This document shows, one piece after another, positions 31,702 to 39,902 of a stretch of DNA of 64,000 bases (position 1 is the first letter of the stretch; the number at the start of each line of letters is the position of its first letter). The position numbers were made by a program, and so were the translations under genes. Source of the DNA: DATLRC01 sp035478435 (lineage in GTDB: Bacteria > Patescibacteriota > Saccharimonadia > Saccharimonadales > UBA4665); contig DATIJT010000005.1 in assembly GCA_035478435.1 (NCBI GenBank), positions 1 to 64,000 on the forward strand, written 5' to 3'. Under the pieces are notes generated by a model. That model saw only the letters and a program-made list of their open reading frames with translations, was not told the origin of the DNA and ran no database searches.

Positions 31702-32175
31702 TCAAGCTGCCAGGGCAGTAGGTTTTAGGGGTGGCCGCCAGTTTTCTTGAACTATTGTTGGCGCTGTTTCCAAAGGCCTCCAAACATCAAGCACTGTGTC
31801 GGGTGCCCCTAAAGCAGCCGCTTGGCCCACGACTTCTTCACGGGTACCTATAAGCACTCTTGGCGAATCTGCGGGCAGGGCTTCGGGGTCGAAAAATTGC
31901 TGCCAAGTAGGGTCGACAACCAGCTCTTCCGTGCCAGTATCAAGCACCAGATAAATATGATGTCCGGGTTCAATGTCACCTATTCTTTCTACGGCTCTTG
32001 TGTCTTTATGGCCGTTATCTATCAACTCCCTTAGCATTAAATCTGAAGCGGTCAAACACACTTCTTCGCGGTGTACTGTTTCTGGCGAGAAGCCGGCTTT
32101 AGCTATTTCTATATAAGCCTTATTGGCGGCCTGGTCGATATCACTATAAGGGCGAGTTAGCGTTTCTGTAGACAT
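31702..32175 (-). CDS. hypothetical protein, possible transglutaminase-like (papain-fold) domain
   Basis: A 157-residue protein of unknown family. The order of residues suggests a Cys-His-Asp fold: Cys40 in EEVCLTASDLMLRELI, His72/73 in GHHIYLVLDTGTEEL and Asp88 in VVDPTWQQF. Transglutaminase-like proteins often have Cys at the start of a helix, then His in a strand and Asp before a Trp, as here. This is inference from pattern only. There is no signal peptide or membrane helix. The gene has its own AT-rich upstream with TATAAT about 25 nt from the ATG on the minus strand. Confidence 0.5.
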   Translation of the reverse strand: MSTETLTRPYSDIDQAANKAYIEIAKAGFSPETVHREEVCLTASDLMLRELIDNGHKDTRAVERIGDIEPGHHIYLVLDTGTEELVVDPTWQQFFDPEALPADSPRVLIGTREEVVGQAAALGAPDTVLDVWRPLETAPTIVQENWRPPLKPTALAA

Positions 32176-32242
32176 TTTTATCTTTTATTTACATGTTTAA
32201 TTATATCACCAATAGTGATTTTAGTCAACGATCTGTTATAAG

Positions 32243-32599
32243 CTACTTTTTGGAATTTACTGGAGTGGCCTTGGCTTCGGCTTTTTCAATCTTGGCTTGT
32301 TTGCGCTTGACTTCTTTTTGGGCGGCGCTGGCGCGCTTTTCCCGGGCGGCAGCCCCAGCGGCGGCCCGGGCTTTAAATTTGTCTACCCGGCCTTCGATGT
32401 CAACAATTCGCTCTTCGCCGGTGAAGAATGGGTGAGAAGTGCTAGAAATGTGTACTTTAACCAAAGGGTATTCCTGGCCGTCTTCCCATTTGATGGTGTC
32501 CTCGGTAGCAACGGTGGAGCGCGTCAAAAAACTAGACCCGTTGTTCAGGTCTTGGAATACCACTAAGCGGTAATTATCCGGATGGAGACCTTTCTTCAT
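32243..32599 (-). CDS. rpmE: 50S ribosomal protein bL31 with basic C-terminal extension
   Basis: A 118-residue bL31 protein, longer than the usual 70 to 90. The core reads MKKGLHPDNYRLVVFQD, then SSTSHPFFTGEERIVDIEGRVDKF, without zinc cysteines (type B). The last 35 residues are Ala/Lys/Arg-rich (AAAREKRASAAQKEVKRKQA) and probably lie along rRNA. The start at 32599 is the family N-terminus; a longer in-frame extension to 32692 has no family support. Confidence 0.85.
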   Translation of the reverse strand: MKKGLHPDNYRLVVFQDLNNGSSFLTRSTVATEDTIKWEDGQEYPLVKVHISSTSHPFFTGEERIVDIEGRVDKFKARAAAGAAAREKRASAAQKEVKRKQAKIEKAEAKATPVNSKK

Positions 32600-32719
32600 A
32601 ACTTGTGCAATCCCTTTCTTGCCGTGTAGCAGTGCGGAGCACTTACTACTGCGGTTCATAATCAGATGCCTAGTATACACATCTGTTAGCAAGCAGTCAA
32701 CATCCTTATTTCCTTAAGC

Positions 32720-32747
32720 TTGCAAAGGGCTCGTAGATAGTTACAAT
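32720..32747 (+). promoter_or_regulatory. promoter of the 32758 gene
   Basis: TTGCAA (32720-32725), a 16-nt spacer and TACAAT (32742-32747), 10 nt before ATG 32758. The leader would be only about 3 nt. Confidence 0.55.
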
Positions 32748-32757
32748 TATAAGATCT

Positions 32758-33507
32758 ATGAGGTTGAGGTACGGTTTCGAAACCACAGAAAATAACAGGC
32801 GTTTATACGTGGATGTCCCGCCCGACATTATGAAGCGAGTTGAGACAGATCCTCAGATAGGCCGAGATCTCGGTGAGCTAACATTGAGAAAAATCAGGAT
32901 TGTTGATATTACCAGTACTGGCCCTATGGACCGGCTGTATGTCAACACTAAAAGAATAAGCAAGAGACCAGCCCCCGAGGGCAGAACTGCGGCAACCCGC
33001 AAAGTTATAAGGGTTCTTGATAAGATTCACCGAGAAGCGACAGGATTGGAGGATGCAAATTTGAGATTAATGTCGCTTGGGGAAAGAGGGAGCGGCGGCA
33101 TCAAAGCATTTGTGGCTTTACCAGCTGGGGTGGAGAGTGGCACTTTAGAAGAAATTGTAACCGAACAAATGTGTGAAGGAGGAGTCCAGCTGGGCTATGC
33201 CGAAGCCGCGGATATGTCTAAACTTGTTTATGTTCGATTATCTCCTGCCAATCGTTCTGCTGTTGAGATTAACGGCAAGGTTAGCCACGGCAGAGCGGCA
33301 GAAATAGGCAAGGAAGGCTATGATCCCGCTACCGGTACTTTTAGGCAAGTACTGGAGTTGGGCGGGTATGATCTCAAAGATCCTTTAGAGCAGCTTATTT
33401 TCGCGGTCGGAGCAGTGGCTTTAGCTCATCCTGAAGACCTCTTGGCAAACAGGGAAGAAGTTGCTACAATTGCAGGTGTAGATAAATTAAGCAGTGCGAG
33501 GCAGTAA
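32758..33507 (+). CDS. hypothetical protein
   Basis: A 249-residue protein I do not recognise. It appears soluble with mixed strands and helices. Visible features are a basic N-terminus (MRLRYGFETTENNRRLYVDV), a central Gly-rich stretch (SLGERGSGGIKAFVALPAG) and a C-terminus with VGAVALAHPEDLLANREEVA. There are no cysteine pairs beyond a single Cys, no signal peptide and no recognisable catalytic motif. It has its own nearly leaderless promoter and stands between rpmE (divergent) and rpsB. Confidence 0.65.
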   Translation: MRLRYGFETTENNRRLYVDVPPDIMKRVETDPQIGRDLGELTLRKIRIVDITSTGPMDRLYVNTKRISKRPAPEGRTAATRKVIRVLDKIHREATGLEDANLRLMSLGERGSGGIKAFVALPAGVESGTLEEIVTEQMCEGGVQLGYAEAADMSKLVYVRLSPANRSAVEINGKVSHGRAAEIGKEGYDPATGTFRQVLELGGYDLKDPLEQLIFAVGAVALAHPEDLLANREEVATIAGVDKLSSARQ

Positions 33508-33572
33508 TCCTCCTGGATTATCCCATGTAGGGAAGTTTGGGCAAGCTTCGCACCAAGAGAAAGGATTCATTG

Positions 33573-34310
33573 ATGGCCACGATAGATGTGGATATTAAGA
33601 AATTATTAGAGGCCGGAGCCCATTTTGGCCATAAGAGCAGCCGCTGGCACCCCAAAATGGCGCCCTACATTCACTCTAAGCGTGACGGCACGCACATTAT
33701 CGACCTGACTAAAACAGTCATTGGGCTGGAAAACGCCCTGGAATTTTTAAGCCAAACAGCCGCCGCCGGCAAGCAGATTTTGCTGGTTGGTACCAAGCGC
33801 CAAGCGCAAGATATTGTTCGCAAGCTGGCTGAGGAAACTGGGCAGCCGTTTGTAACCGAGCGCTGGTTAGGCGGCATGCTGACCAACTGGAATACCATTG
33901 GCGGCCGCGTCAAACACCTCAAAGATTTAGAAGCCCGTATGGCTAACGGTGAACTGGCCAGCAAATATAACAAACTGGAAGTGCAGCGCTACCAGGAAGA
34001 GATCGACCAAATGAATGTCTTGTACGGTGGCATTAAGGAAATGAACAGCCGCCCCGGCGCCGTCTTCATTTTCGATATTGTCCATGAAGCCAACGCCGTG
34101 CGCGAAGCTACTAAAATGAAGATCCCCATAGCGGCCGTGGTCGATACTAACGCCGACCCAAGCCAGGTCAACTACCCAATCCCCGCTAACGACGACGCGA
34201 TCAAAACTATTCAGCTCGTAGCTGACTATATTAAACAGGCAATTACTCAGGGGAAGGCCAAGCAGACTAAGGTTCAGCCGGATAAAGACGAAAAGGAGGC
34301 TGGTAAATAA
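33573..34310 (+). CDS. rpsB: 30S ribosomal protein uS2
   Basis: A 245-residue small-subunit protein. Family blocks are LLEAGAHFGHKSSRWHPKM, ILLVGTKRQAQDIV, RWLGGMLTNW and AVVDTNADPSQVNYPIPAND. The start at ATG 33573 has AAAGGA upstream and matches the family N-terminus; a frame start 36 nt earlier is less likely. The C-terminal tail is Lys-rich. The stop overlaps the tsf ATG by one base (TAATG), so the usual rpsB-tsf operon is translationally coupled. Confidence 0.95.
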   Translation: MATIDVDIKKLLEAGAHFGHKSSRWHPKMAPYIHSKRDGTHIIDLTKTVIGLENALEFLSQTAAAGKQILLVGTKRQAQDIVRKLAEETGQPFVTERWLGGMLTNWNTIGGRVKHLKDLEARMANGELASKYNKLEVQRYQEEIDQMNVLYGGIKEMNSRPGAVFIFDIVHEANAVREATKMKIPIAAVVDTNADPSQVNYPIPANDDAIKTIQLVADYIKQAITQGKAKQTKVQPDKDEKEAGK

Positions 34311-34906
34311 TGGCGGTCAAAATTGAAGATATAAAAAGATTAAAAGACCTAACAGGTGTTGGCCTAACTGATGCCAAAGCCGCCTTGGAAGAATCTGGGG
34401 GCGATTTCGACAAAGCCCTGGAGGCAATGCGTAAAAAAGGCCTGACCAAAGCCGAAAAGCGCGGCGAGCGCGAAGCCCGCGCCGGCCTGGTCGGCACTTA
34501 TAACCACGATGGCCGTATTGGCGTGCTTGTAGAAGTTAACTGCGAAACTGACTTTGTAGCCCGCAACGAAATTTTCCAAAACCTGGTCAAAGACTTGGCC
34601 ATGCACATCGCGGCCAGCAACCCGGAATTTGTAAGTGTAGATGATGTGCCGACTGAAGCCCGGGCCAAAGTCGAAGCCGAATTTAGTGATAAAGCCAAGG
34701 CTGAAGGCAAACCCGATAACATGGTTGCTAAAATTGTCGAAGGCCAAGTCAAAAAACATTTTGCCGAAAAATGTTTGCTCGAACAACCATTCGTGAAAAA
34801 TCCCGACCAAACAGTGGGTGATTTTGTGAAAGAGCACAATGCCCGCCTCGGTGAAAACATCGTAGTGCGCCGCTTTCGCCGTCTAGCTCTCGGCGAGTTA
34901 GACTAG
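34310..34906 (+). CDS. tsf: elongation factor Ts
   Basis: The nucleotide exchange factor for EF-Tu. It has 198 residues, in the short class (E. coli has 283). The N-terminal UBA-like domain reads LKDLTGVGLTDAKAALEES. The exchange motif is CETDFVARNEIF. Only one core subdomain is present before the C-terminal LEQPFVKNPDQTVGDFVKE. This shorter form is seen in several bacterial phyla. It is coupled to rpsB. The 5 nt after the stop meet a convergent hypothetical gene. Confidence 0.94.
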   Translation: MAVKIEDIKRLKDLTGVGLTDAKAALEESGGDFDKALEAMRKKGLTKAEKRGEREARAGLVGTYNHDGRIGVLVEVNCETDFVARNEIFQNLVKDLAMHIAASNPEFVSVDDVPTEARAKVEAEFSDKAKAEGKPDNMVAKIVEGQVKKHFAEKCLLEQPFVKNPDQTVGDFVKEHNARLGENIVVRRFRRLALGELD

Positions 34907-34911
34907 TGCTC

Positions 34912-35493
34912 TTAACCACCCAAAGAGGGAATGCCTTCAATCAGTTTGGCGAGGGCGGCATTGTCATAGTCGAACTGCTGGCTGTTCTCAGCAATTGTTT
35001 GGGGTGGCAAACCGAAGGCGGCTATCAAAGCTTCTAACTGGCGTTGAGTAGTTTCATCGTTAGATATTTCGGTACCATGCCCCAGGTCAGCTAAGGCCGA
35101 ATAGTCTAGGCTTAGCCATACCAGACCCACTATACCGCCCTGGCCTTCGATATAATCTTTGGCTTCAGGGTCGGGGTCGTCGCCAGGAGCAGCGTAAATT
35201 CTTATATCGGCGAGCAAGCCATAAGGGCCCATGCTGGCAGACTCGTTGAACATCCTTAAATGTATTCTGTGGCTGACGCCGTTTTGAGTACCCTCTATAG
35301 TACATTGTTTGCCAATTTTTGCGTTAGGATCTATCTCGACCGGAGCATCTTCAAGCACTCCCCACTCGTCTTTCATATAAAGCGGCTCGGCGCCAACGGT
35401 TTCTATTTTGGCATTGATGGCTATCAATGCCTGGCGAAATAGGCGGGGATCTAAAGGCGCGAGTTTTCTATCGGCAGAGCCAACTTCTGACAT
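34912..35493 (-). CDS. hypothetical protein
   Basis: A 193-residue acidic soluble protein I do not recognise. Visible features are an N-terminal helical stretch (DPRLFRQALIAINAKIE), a central beta-rich part (GKQCTIEGTQNG, HRIHLRMFNE) and an acidic loop (AAPGDDPDPEAKDY). There are no membrane segments. TAATAT lies 6 nt before the ATG on the minus strand, in keeping with leaderless transcription. It converges with tsf and is divergent from frr. Confidence 0.65.
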   Translation of the reverse strand: MSEVGSADRKLAPLDPRLFRQALIAINAKIETVGAEPLYMKDEWGVLEDAPVEIDPNAKIGKQCTIEGTQNGVSHRIHLRMFNESASMGPYGLLADIRIYAAPGDDPDPEAKDYIEGQGGIVGLVWLSLDYSALADLGHGTEISNDETTQRQLEALIAAFGLPPQTIAENSQQFDYDNAALAKLIEGIPSLGG

Positions 35494-35592
35494 GTTCTAA
35501 TATTAACATAAGAATTAAGGATTGTCAAATCTTAACTCTAATAAGACTTTCATCCAATGTCTAAAAACAAACAAATAAGGTAGAATAATTCT

Positions 35593-36156
35593 ATGAATCC
35601 AGAACAAATAACTAGCCAGGCCCAAACTAAATTTCAACAGGCGCTGGAACATTTCCAAAATGAACTAAAAAAGTTGCGGACCGGGCGGGCGCATCCTAGT
35701 ATGCTCGATGGCGTGATGGTTGAAGCTTACGGTACTCAAATGCCGCTTAACCAAACGGCTACTATATCAGCGCCTGAAGCCCAACTGCTACAAATTACGC
35801 CTTTTGACCCGAATAATTTGCAGGCTATTGCTTCGTCGATTCGTAATAACCCGAGCCTAGGGCTAAACCCGACCGATGACGGCCGGGTGGTGCGGATTCC
35901 GATTCCGCCGCTGAACGAAGAGCGCCGCCGCGACTTAACCAAACAAATTGGCGAAAAGGTCGAAGAGTGCATGATCACCATGCGAAACGCCCGGCATGAA
36001 GCGCTGCGACAAGCCGACCAAGCCAAAAAAGACCGAACCTTGACCGAAGACGACCTGACATCCGTCAAAAAAAGGCTGGACGATTCAATGGCCAAACTCA
36101 AAGCCGAGATCGACGGCCTGGCCAAGGCCAAAGAACAAGAACTCATGACGGTTTGA
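35593..36156 (+). CDS. frr: ribosome recycling factor
   Basis: Splits post-termination ribosomes with EF-G. It has 187 residues, the normal length. Family blocks are FQNELKKLRTGRAHPSML, then NNPSLGLNPTDDGRVVRIPI, and the long C-terminal helix of the three-helix bundle (TEDDLTSVKKRLDDSMAKL). TAGAAT (35581-35586) ends 6 nt before the ATG. A REP palindrome begins 2 nt after the stop codon. Confidence 0.95.
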   Translation: MNPEQITSQAQTKFQQALEHFQNELKKLRTGRAHPSMLDGVMVEAYGTQMPLNQTATISAPEAQLLQITPFDPNNLQAIASSIRNNPSLGLNPTDDGRVVRIPIPPLNEERRRDLTKQIGEKVEECMITMRNARHEALRQADQAKKDRTLTEDDLTSVKKRLDDSMAKLKAEIDGLAKAKEQELMTV

Positions 36157-36157
36157 G

Positions 36158-36184
36158 GTCATCCCAGCGCAGGCTGGGATCCAG
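36158..36184 (+). repeat. REP-like 27-bp palindrome, copy 2 (left flank of GIY-YIG gene)
   Basis: GTCATCCCAGCGCAGG followed by CTGGGATCCAG. Compared with copy 1, the stem pair T-A has become C-G (TCCCAG/CTGGGA), a compensatory change. It is the inverted partner of 36496-36522. Confidence 0.85.
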
Positions 36185-36187
36185 TAA

Positions 36188-36478
36188 TTAAAGTAATAAT
36201 TCCTTTGACAAGTCTTTCCATCCGGGATTAACTTCCTCGATCAATCTAATCTTCCAAGCCCTTTGCCAAGCTTTTAGGTTTTTCTCCCGACTTATCGCTT
36301 CCTCCGGACTATCATATGCCTCAAAGTAAACTAGAGTATTAACACTGTGCTTTTGGGTGAAACTTTTGGTAGCTTTAGCCTTGTGTTCATCACCCCGTCT
36401 GGCCAAATCATTAGTCACGCCAACATAAAGAGTGCCGTTACGTTGGCTAGCCAAGATATAGACATACCAATGCTTCAT
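36188..36478 (-). CDS. GIY-YIG family endonuclease-like protein (UvrC-N/URI domain)
   Basis: A 96-residue single-domain GIY-YIG protein. The motif appears as WYVYILASQRNGTLYVGVTN (Tyr-Val-Tyr then Tyr-Val-Gly). The catalytic Arg is in LARRGDEHK and the Glu/Asn region in AISREKNLKAWQRAWKIRLI. Members are widespread, copy-variable and of unclear role; some act as mobile-element nucleases. Here the gene lies exactly between two inverted REP copies (36158-36184 and 36496-36522), which suggests a small 365-bp cassette. TATAAT lies 10 nt before its ATG on the minus strand. Confidence 0.88.
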   Translation of the reverse strand: MKHWYVYILASQRNGTLYVGVTNDLARRGDEHKAKATKSFTQKHSVNTLVYFEAYDSPEEAISREKNLKAWQRAWKIRLIEEVNPGWKDLSKELLL

Positions 36479-36495
36479 AAGGAACTTTATTATAA

Positions 36496-36522
36496 CTGGA
36501 TTCCAGCCTGCGCTGGAATGAC
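36496..36522 (-). repeat. REP-like 27-bp palindrome, copy 3 (right flank of GIY-YIG gene)
   Basis: Read on the minus strand it is GTCATTCCAGCGCAGG then CTGGAATCCAG. It is inverted relative to copy 2, so the two copies bracket the GIY-YIG gene. Confidence 0.85.
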
Positions 36523-36544
36523 ATAAGGTACAATATAAATTAGC

Positions 36545-37702
36545 GTGTCGGCTTTGTTATTAATCATAGGAATAGTTTTATTCATCCTGCTGGTGGTGGT
36601 CCACGAGTTTGGGCACTTCATAGTGGCCCGGCGCAATGGGGTGGAGGTAGAGGAATTCGGCATTTTCTTCCCGCCCAGACTGTTTAAGCACAAGACCAAA
36701 GCCGGTTGGCTGTTCAGCATCAACGCTTTGCCGCTTGGTGGTTTTGTAAAGCTAAAAGGCGAGCACGATACCGATACCGAACCGGGTAGTTTTGGGGCCG
36801 CCAGTTTGTGGGTCAAAAGCAAAATTATGGCCGCCGGCGTAGTCATGAATCTAGTCACAGCCCTGGTAATGCTGACGGCCTTAGCTTGGATCGGTATGCC
36901 TAAACTATTACCCAACCAATTCACGGTTAAAAATGACACGCGTGTAATAAAAAGTAGTCTTGTAATCGCGGCCATTGAGCCGGGTAGTCCGGCGGCTAAA
37001 GCAGGGCTTAAGGTGGACGATAAATTGCTAGCCGTGGGTCCGGTCGGCCATTTACAAGTTGTGTCAAGCGCTGCCGCTTTGCCGGACATTACCAAACAAT
37101 ACGCCGGCCAAAAGGTGCAGATTAGCCTGTTACGCCAGGGCAGTCAGCGCTTAGTGACAACTACTTTGCGTAACCAAAAAACGGTTGAAAAGAGCAACCA
37201 ACCGCACGGCTATTTGGGAATCGTACCCTCCGAATTTAAGCTGCAACGCTCTACTTGGTCGGCGCCAATTGTGGCAGTTGGCCTGGCTGGCCAAGTTTCG
37301 TCCCTGACTTTTCAAGGCTTAGGGCATGCCCTAGCCGGACTAGGCAGTCTACTGGCTGGCCTGGCGACGGGCAACCATACGGCCCGCCAAAACGGGCAGG
37401 CGGTGGCTAGCTCGCAGGTTGCCGGGCCAGTCGGCATCTTTGTGGTTTTGAAGGATGGTACTTTGCTGGGCTATGAATTCGTGTTGTTCATCATCGCCAT
37501 TATTTCGCTTACTCTGGCCATTATGAATATTTTGCCTATCCCGGCGCTCGACGGCGGCCGCCTATGGATTACCTTGGTTGCTAGGAGCCTTAAAAAGCCT
37601 CTCTCGGCTCGCACCGAAGAGCTGGTTAACGCTACCGGCTTCCTGTTGCTGATTGGCCTGGTTATTCTAATCACAATACTTGATGTCAAAAGATTCTTCT
37701 AG
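36545..37702 (+). CDS. rseP: site-2 intramembrane metalloprotease (RseP/M50 family)
   Basis: Cleaves membrane-spanning substrates within the bilayer. It has 385 residues. The first membrane helix carries the zinc motif VVHEFGHFIVARR (HExxH). A PDZ domain lies in the middle (SPAAKAGLKVDDKLLAVG). The second zinc motif is NILPIPALDGGRLW. The last helices are LLIGLVILITILDV. The start is GTG 36545, with TACAAT (36529-36534) 10 nt upstream. The CPBP protease gene follows closely. The substrate is unknown; no anti-sigma factor is seen nearby. Confidence 0.93.
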   Translation: MSALLLIIGIVLFILLVVVHEFGHFIVARRNGVEVEEFGIFFPPRLFKHKTKAGWLFSINALPLGGFVKLKGEHDTDTEPGSFGAASLWVKSKIMAAGVVMNLVTALVMLTALAWIGMPKLLPNQFTVKNDTRVIKSSLVIAAIEPGSPAAKAGLKVDDKLLAVGPVGHLQVVSSAAALPDITKQYAGQKVQISLLRQGSQRLVTTTLRNQKTVEKSNQPHGYLGIVPSEFKLQRSTWSAPIVAVGLAGQVSSLTFQGLGHALAGLGSLLAGLATGNHTARQNGQAVASSQVAGPVGIFVVLKDGTLLGYEFVLFIIAIISLTLAIMNILPIPALDGGRLWITLVARSLKKPLSARTEELVNATGFLLLIGLVILITILDVKRFF

Positions 37703-37770
37703 GGTTACGGGTTTCGGGGATCGGGTATAGGTATGGAAAATCGAAACCCGAATCCCGAATCCCCAAACCC
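37702..37770. repeat. inverted repeat of GGGTTT/GGGATTCGGG words overlapping the CPBP start
   Basis: GGGTTACGGGTTTCGGGG at 37702-37719 pairs imperfectly with CCCGAATCCCGAATCCCC at 37747-37764. The right arm is translated and gives the odd N-terminus NPNPESPNPES of the next protein. The hairpin encloses the ATG at 37733 and could hide it. Confidence 0.65.
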
Positions 37771-38542
37771 TGAGTCGGCAGCGTCGGCCAGCCTACCCTG
37801 GAACCTGTGGCAAGCCATAGTTTTCGTGGTCTTGGCTTTTTTGGCGAGCAGCGTGGTAATCGCACCTATTTTTGTTCAATTGGTGGCTGCAATCTATGGT
37901 TCTGTTCGCCACTGGTCTGCTGACCAAATCTCAAACTGGGTTAGCCATTCTTTGGTAACGCGGGCACTTTATGGCCTTGTGGCTTACGGTTGTATCCTGG
38001 GGTCGGTTTATTTATTTCTGAAATATTATGAGCGCCCCTGGACAACAATTGGTCTTAAAAAACCAAGATGGGTTGATCCGGCCATCGGCCTCACGGCTTT
38101 GCCGGTTTACTTGTTGTTTTATGGGGCGCTGACAGTGGCCATCGCCCACTTTGTGCCATCGCTGAACCTCAACCAGCAACAGCAAACAGGTTTTAGTAAT
38201 ATCCACGGCGGACTGGCTCTAAGCGTAACTTTTATAAGCCTAGTGTTACTACCGGCGTTCGTGGAAGAAGTAATCATGCGCGGATTTTTATTTACTTCAC
38301 TGCGCAAAAGCTTGAATTTATGGCCGGCAGCGCTGATAACCAGCGTGCTTTTCGCGGCCGGCCATTTGCCCGAAGGCGGCACGGCCGGGCCGTTGTGGAT
38401 CGCGGCCATTGACACTTTCGCCCTGTCCATAGTGCTGTGTTACTTGCGCGAGAAGACGACCAATTTGTGGGCTGGCATCACTCTGCACGGGCTGAAAAAT
38501 AGCATTGCCTTCGTGGCGCTATTTATCCTTACGGTTCACTAA
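37733..38542 (+). CDS. CPBP-family intramembrane metalloprotease (Abi/CAAX-like)
   Basis: A 269-residue multi-pass membrane protein with about eight hydrophobic helices. The family motifs are FVEEVIMRGFLFTSLRK (EExxxR), LFAAGHLPEG (the downstream His) and ITLHGLKNS (last His/Asn). Such proteins cleave prenylated or bacteriocin-like substrates or give self-protection. The first 20 residues are polar with a Asn-Pro-Glu-Ser repeat that comes from the inverted repeat at 37702-37770. It probably belongs to the same transcript as rseP. Confidence 0.88.
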   Translation: MENRNPNPESPNPESAASASLPWNLWQAIVFVVLAFLASSVVIAPIFVQLVAAIYGSVRHWSADQISNWVSHSLVTRALYGLVAYGCILGSVYLFLKYYERPWTTIGLKKPRWVDPAIGLTALPVYLLFYGALTVAIAHFVPSLNLNQQQQTGFSNIHGGLALSVTFISLVLLPAFVEEVIMRGFLFTSLRKSLNLWPAALITSVLFAAGHLPEGGTAGPLWIAAIDTFALSIVLCYLREKTTNLWAGITLHGLKNSIAFVALFILTVH

Positions 38543-38580
38543 GGTACAATGGGCAGAGATTAGAGATTAGAGATTAGAAG

Positions 38581-39843
38581 ATGAGACTATCGCAACTATT
38601 TACCAAAACGTCTAAAACTGTACCGGCGGACGAAACGGCTAAAAATGCCAAACTGCTAATTCAAGCCGGCTTTATCCACAAAGAAATGGCTGGTGTTTAT
38701 AGCTTCTTGCCGCTTGGTTTAAAGGTGCTCAACAACATCGCCGCTATTATCCGCCAGGAAATGGATGCCATAGGTGGCCAAGAGATTTATATGCCCGCCT
38801 TGCAGCTCAAGGAACGCTATGAATTAAGCGGTCGCTGGGACGATAAGGTTGTTGACAACTGGTTCAAGACCAAACTGACTAACGGCCACGAACTGGGACT
38901 GGGCTTTTCCCACGAAGAGAACTTGTCGCCGCTGGTTAAAAATTTTGTAACTTCTTACAAAGATCTACCGATCGCGCCCTACCAAATCCAAACTAAATTC
39001 CGTAACGAGCTCAGGAGTAAAAGCGGGCTGATGCGCGGCCGGGAATTTTTAATGAAAGATATGTATTCTTTTGCCTTGACGGCCAAGCAACACGAAGATT
39101 TTTACCAAAAAGCCCAAGCCGCCTACGACAAGATCTATAATCGCCTTGGCATTGGCGACCGCACCCTCCTAACTTTTGCCAGCGGCGGCAGTTTTAGCAA
39201 ATACAGTCACGAATTTCAGACTTTATCAGAAGCCGGCGAGGACACCATTTACCTAAGCCGCGACAAAAAGCTGGCTGTCAACAAAGAGGTGATGAGCGAT
39301 GAAATACTCGACGAGCTGAGGCTCAAAAAAGACGAACTGGAAGAAGCGCGGGCTATAGAGGTCGGCAATATTTTTAGTCTCGGTACTAAATTTTCCGACC
39401 CCTTCGAGTTGACTGTAGCCAACGAAAAAGGCCAGCCGGTTACGCTGCTGATGGGGTGCTATGGCATAGGCGTTAGCCGGGCTATGGGTACCATTGCCGA
39501 AGTCTTAAGTGACGCTAAAGGCTTGGTCTGGCCAAAGAGCGTAGCTCCGGCACTAGTATACTTAGCTCGCCTTGGCGATGACCTCAAAGTAGTTAAAATA
39601 GCTGATGAATTATATAAAGAATTGACAGCCAGAAATATCGGTGTACTATATGATGACCGAGTCCTAAGACCCGGCGAAAAGTTCGCCGATGCGGACCTAA
39701 TGGGCATCCCCGAACGAGTAGTAATAAGCGACAAAACTGTTACTACCAATCGCTACGAAGTAAAAGGCCGCTCAGAGCCTGAACCCCAGTATCTTGAGCG
39801 CCATGAATTATTACAAAAGCTAGGGGTTGGAGACCCTAATTAG
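38581..39843 (+). CDS. proS: prolyl-tRNA synthetase, short form without editing domain
   Basis: Class II synthetase. It has 420 residues, compared with about 570 for the E. coli type. Motif 1 and 2 regions are FLPLGLKVLNNIAAIIRQEM and KFRNELRSKSGLMRGREF. Motif 3 is LLMGCYGIGVSRAMG, near residue 295. Only about 130 residues separate motif 2 and 3, so the usual INS editing domain against Ala-tRNA-Pro is absent. The anticodon-binding domain at the C-terminus is present (VVISDKTVTTNRYEVKGR). A run of AGATTAG words lies just before the ATG. TACAAT lies about 35 nt upstream. Confidence 0.94.
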   Translation: MRLSQLFTKTSKTVPADETAKNAKLLIQAGFIHKEMAGVYSFLPLGLKVLNNIAAIIRQEMDAIGGQEIYMPALQLKERYELSGRWDDKVVDNWFKTKLTNGHELGLGFSHEENLSPLVKNFVTSYKDLPIAPYQIQTKFRNELRSKSGLMRGREFLMKDMYSFALTAKQHEDFYQKAQAAYDKIYNRLGIGDRTLLTFASGGSFSKYSHEFQTLSEAGEDTIYLSRDKKLAVNKEVMSDEILDELRLKKDELEEARAIEVGNIFSLGTKFSDPFELTVANEKGQPVTLLMGCYGIGVSRAMGTIAEVLSDAKGLVWPKSVAPALVYLARLGDDLKVVKIADELYKELTARNIGVLYDDRVLRPGEKFADADLMGIPERVVISDKTVTTNRYEVKGRSEPEPQYLERHELLQKLGVGDPN

Positions 39844-39902
39844 TTTGTTATAATAGGCTTGCTACAGCGAGATACAAACCTAGTTTCATAAAGGAGTTAA
39901 CC

